64,000 nt of DNA, taken from Bacteroides oleiciplenus YIT 12058. GTDB lineage: Bacteria > Bacteroidota > Bacteroidia > Bacteroidales > Bacteroidaceae. The stretch is from NCBI RefSeq assembly GCF_000315485.1, contig NZ_JH992943.1, forward strand, positions 605,896 through 669,895, read 5' to 3'. Under the pieces are notes generated by a model. That model saw only the letters and a program-made list of their open reading frames with translations, was not told where the DNA came from and made no database searches. Numbering within the stretch: position 1 is the first letter of the stretch; the number at the start of each line of letters is the position of its first letter. A program made the translations under genes and the position numbers. Positions 62,043 to 64,000 of this stretch are shown one piece after another.

Positions 62043-64000
62043 TTATTCTTCCGTCATAAACTTCCAGGTTACATTGGCAACATTATTCGGCTTGCCCTTC
62101 TCCGCTTTGGAGATAGTGCCTTTCAGTTTTCCTTTCTTATCACGCGTCACCTTGATATCACGCCAGGAATAAGCTCCCTTTTCGTAGTCGAACGTTTCGC
62201 CATCATCATCATACAGACGATAAGCTCCATCCGCTTTTCCATAATGACGGATTTCCAGATTCACCTTTTCTCCGGCTTTCGGCGCATGCAAGCGTGCTTC
62301 CATAAACGGCAGGATGGCACCATCCTTCACATACACCGGAATACGGTCCAGCCCCGGAGTGACGGTGATTTTCTCACCATTGCCTACGTATTTACCGGTA
62401 TAGAAATCATACCAGTCTCCCTTCGGCAACACTACCATGCGCTCCGTCTGTCCTGTAAACATCGGAGCCACCAGCAGATATTCACCCGCCATATACTGGT
62501 CCTTAATCTCTTTAGACACCGCTTCCAGATAAGGATTGTCTTCCAGATGGGCATCGGATAACTTCGCAGTGCTTCCTTGTTCGGGGTTGAAGCCCGGTTC
62601 CAGACTCATGGCACGGAACGGAGGAATACCATCGAAGTGGTAACGGGCAAACTCCGAATACCAGTACGGCATCATCTGCATACGCAACATGGCATATTCC
62701 TTTATCTGATTCTCCACTTCGGGGAATGTCCAGGGTTTCGTCCCGCTTGCCCAAGCATTAATCATTGCCATCGGCGAGAAGACAACAGACTGGAAGCGAC
62801 GCAACCAATCTTCAGACGATTTGGAGCTACGCACTTCCGGAGTCCAGAGTACACCGCTGAAACCGGAGTTTATCAAAGCAGTGATGAAGTCCTGATGACT
62901 GTAATAGTCATTATAAATCACGTAGGGGAAAGAAGCGGCACCGGCATTGGATGCACGAACCAGTCCGAAGGTGCGCTGGTTGCGCTTCTTATACAATTCC
63001 GCAGTGGTGCGTTGCACCCACAATCCGTAAGTCTGGCGCATTTGTTCGGCGGCAATTCCACTGGGGAAGGTTGCCACATCCGGCCAGACGTAGCGGTCGT
63101 ATCCGTCCACTTCATCCACTTTATAACCACTGACACCGATGCTCACATGTTCCTGTTCCAGCTTATCCATCCAGATTCGGCGGGCTTTCTCGCCTGCCAG
63201 GTCGGGCACAATGCCACACCACACCGTGTGCGAGCCGCTGACCGGATACATATCTTTATAAATCTTAGATTCGGGAGATACATACGGATTGGTCCACAGG
63301 TTGATGCGTACGCCCCTATCCAGCATCTCTTTCACGAAACCGGCGGGATTGGGGTAACGGGTAGCGTCCCATTCAAACGTACAAGGATATGCCTTGCTTT
63401 GCCAGCCCGGTTCCAGACCGATGAAGTCCAACGGGAAACCCCGTTGTTCAAACTCGTCCGCTTCTTTCTTCACATCTTCGGCCGTATAGAGTTTCTTTGT
63501 GCGTTGAGTGAAGCCCAGTCCCCAGCGTGGAGGCAAGGTACCGCCACCGCAAAAGAGATTATAACGACGAATGACATCCATCGGAGTGGGCCCGGCAAAC
63601 AGGTAAATCTCTGTGCCTGGAGCAGGAACCAGAATGGAAACAGCATCCGAATAGGGAGCCGATGTCCACGTTTTGTCCAGGTTACGGTCTTTGGCAACCG
63701 GAGCGTTCGGACTGTCCTTGCGGGCGCCGCTGCCTGCATACACCGTCAGGTAACGGGCTGAGTTAATGAGCACGCCATATCCCTGACTGGAGATATAGAA
63801 GGGCACCGGGGCATGCGTGCGCCCGTTGTCACGTCCGCCGTAATGGTCTACATGCAGGTTCAGTATCTTTCCGCGCTGGTGCACGGTCTGGAAGTTCAGG
63901 CCGAAACCGTACAGTTGTTCCTTACGCTGCAAAGGAATGCGAAGGCTCGTCTTGCCATCCTGTATCGTACCTACAATTTCATTCGCCAGTCCGGGCAACG
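62043..64000 (-). CDS. GH31 alpha-glycosidase, 5' end beyond window
   Basis: A retaining alpha-glycosidase (alpha-glucosidase, alpha-xylosidase or alpha-galactosidase type). About 651 residues are visible. The first codon available as a start is TTG at 63998 and the reading frame is still open at the edge, with no signal peptide and the N-terminal beta-sandwich incomplete, so the true start lies outside. Motifs: PRWGLGFTQRTKKLYTAEDV, FIGLEPGWQ, the nucleophile region GYKVDEVDGYD, and RASNAGAASFPYVIYND with SGVLWTPEVRSS. The VDEVDGYD form departs from the common WNDMNE, so specificity is unclear. It lies directly upstream of GH36. Confidence 0.85.
   Translation of the reverse strand, partial: LPGLANEIVGTIQDGKTSLRIPLQRKEQLYGFGLNFQTVHQRGKILNLHVDHYGGRDNGRTHAPVPFYISSQGYGVLINSARYLTVYAGSGARKDSPNAPVAKDRNLDKTWTSAPYSDAVSILVPAPGTEIYLFAGPTPMDVIRRYNLFCGGGTLPPRWGLGFTQRTKKLYTAEDVKKEADEFEQRGFPLDFIGLEPGWQSKAYPCTFEWDATRYPNPAGFVKEMLDRGVRINLWTNPYVSPESKIYKDMYPVSGSHTVWCGIVPDLAGEKARRIWMDKLEQEHVSIGVSGYKVDEVDGYDRYVWPDVATFPSGIAAEQMRQTYGLWVQRTTAELYKKRNQRTFGLVRASNAGAASFPYVIYNDYYSHQDFITALINSGFSGVLWTPEVRSSKSSEDWLRRFQSVVFSPMAMINAWASGTKPWTFPEVENQIKEYAMLRMQMMPYWYSEFARYHFDGIPPFRAMSLEPGFNPEQGSTAKLSDAHLEDNPYLEAVSKEIKDQYMAGEYLLVAPMFTGQTERMVVLPKGDWYDFYTGKYVGNGEKITVTPGLDRIPVYVKDGAILPFMEARLHAPKAGEKVNLEIRHYGKADGAYRLYDDDGETFDYEKGAYSWRDIKVTRDKKGKLKGTISKAEKGKPNNVANVTWKFMTEE

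Noticed and set aside
62043..63998. 63998 as the true start of the GH31 gene
   Set aside because: The codon is TTG, the frame is open to the window edge, and the N-terminal domain and signal peptide are missing.

Overview
The window reads as a Bacteroides-type gut Bacteroidota chromosome. The evidence is SusC/SusD pairs, two giant hybrid two-component regulators, many lipoprotein and Sec signal peptides on glycan enzymes, weak Shine-Dalgarno sites, and promoters of the TAnnTTTG class. No tRNA, rRNA or CRISPR array was seen. Almost every gene is on the minus strand except a block at 1.9-11 kb.

Layout. (1) 1-1685: 3'-truncated GH2 beta-galactosidase. (2) 1881-19806: a tyrosine recombinase, then a ~16.6 kb segment bounded by ~123-bp near-identical inverted repeats that form the 5' ends of two different, divergent-bodied susC genes. 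The segment carries susC1-susD1, a beta-helix/lyase fusion, and on the other strand susC2-susD2, a FAS1 lipoprotein, a surface-glycan-binding-like lipoprotein, a plug-only SusC fragment and an alginate-lyase-fold protein. I interpret this as a DNA-inversion switch choosing which SusC/SusD pair sits behind one regulated promoter. (3) 20-38 kb: a catabolic block for an acidic (uronic-acid-containing) polysaccharide: beta-helix protein, DUF5703/GH95-like, PL8, GH105, alginate_lyase-family protein (PL38-like), GH2, GH88, a hybrid two-component regulator (HTCS) and a second GH105. (4) 38-53 kb: an unusual redox/metabolic operon: c-type cytochrome assembly protein, DAHP synthase, an NPCBM-HzsA-like-diheme-FGE-fold giant, a beta-propeller, an LsrF-type aldolase/thiolase, DhaL, DhaK, a VOC protein, a cupin lipoprotein, an FkbO/Hyg5-type chorismatase and a YncE-MauG-like diheme protein. 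(5) 53-64 kb: a second HTCS, a six-hairpin glycosidase, GH36 alpha-galactosidase and a 5'-truncated GH31.

Two non-coding patterns tie these regions together. A box TTTGAGAC placed exactly 52 bp upstream of a TAnnTTTG-like -7 element precedes the GH2, the beta-helix lyase, susC2, the DUF5703 gene and the redox operon; this suggests the redox operon belongs to the same regulon as the glycan genes. Separately, four intergenic gaps each hold tandem arrays with an exact 22-bp period and internal palindromes, but with unrelated unit sequences.

Function calls come from family motifs recognised by eye; the glycan substrate and the product of the redox operon cannot be fixed from the sequence alone.
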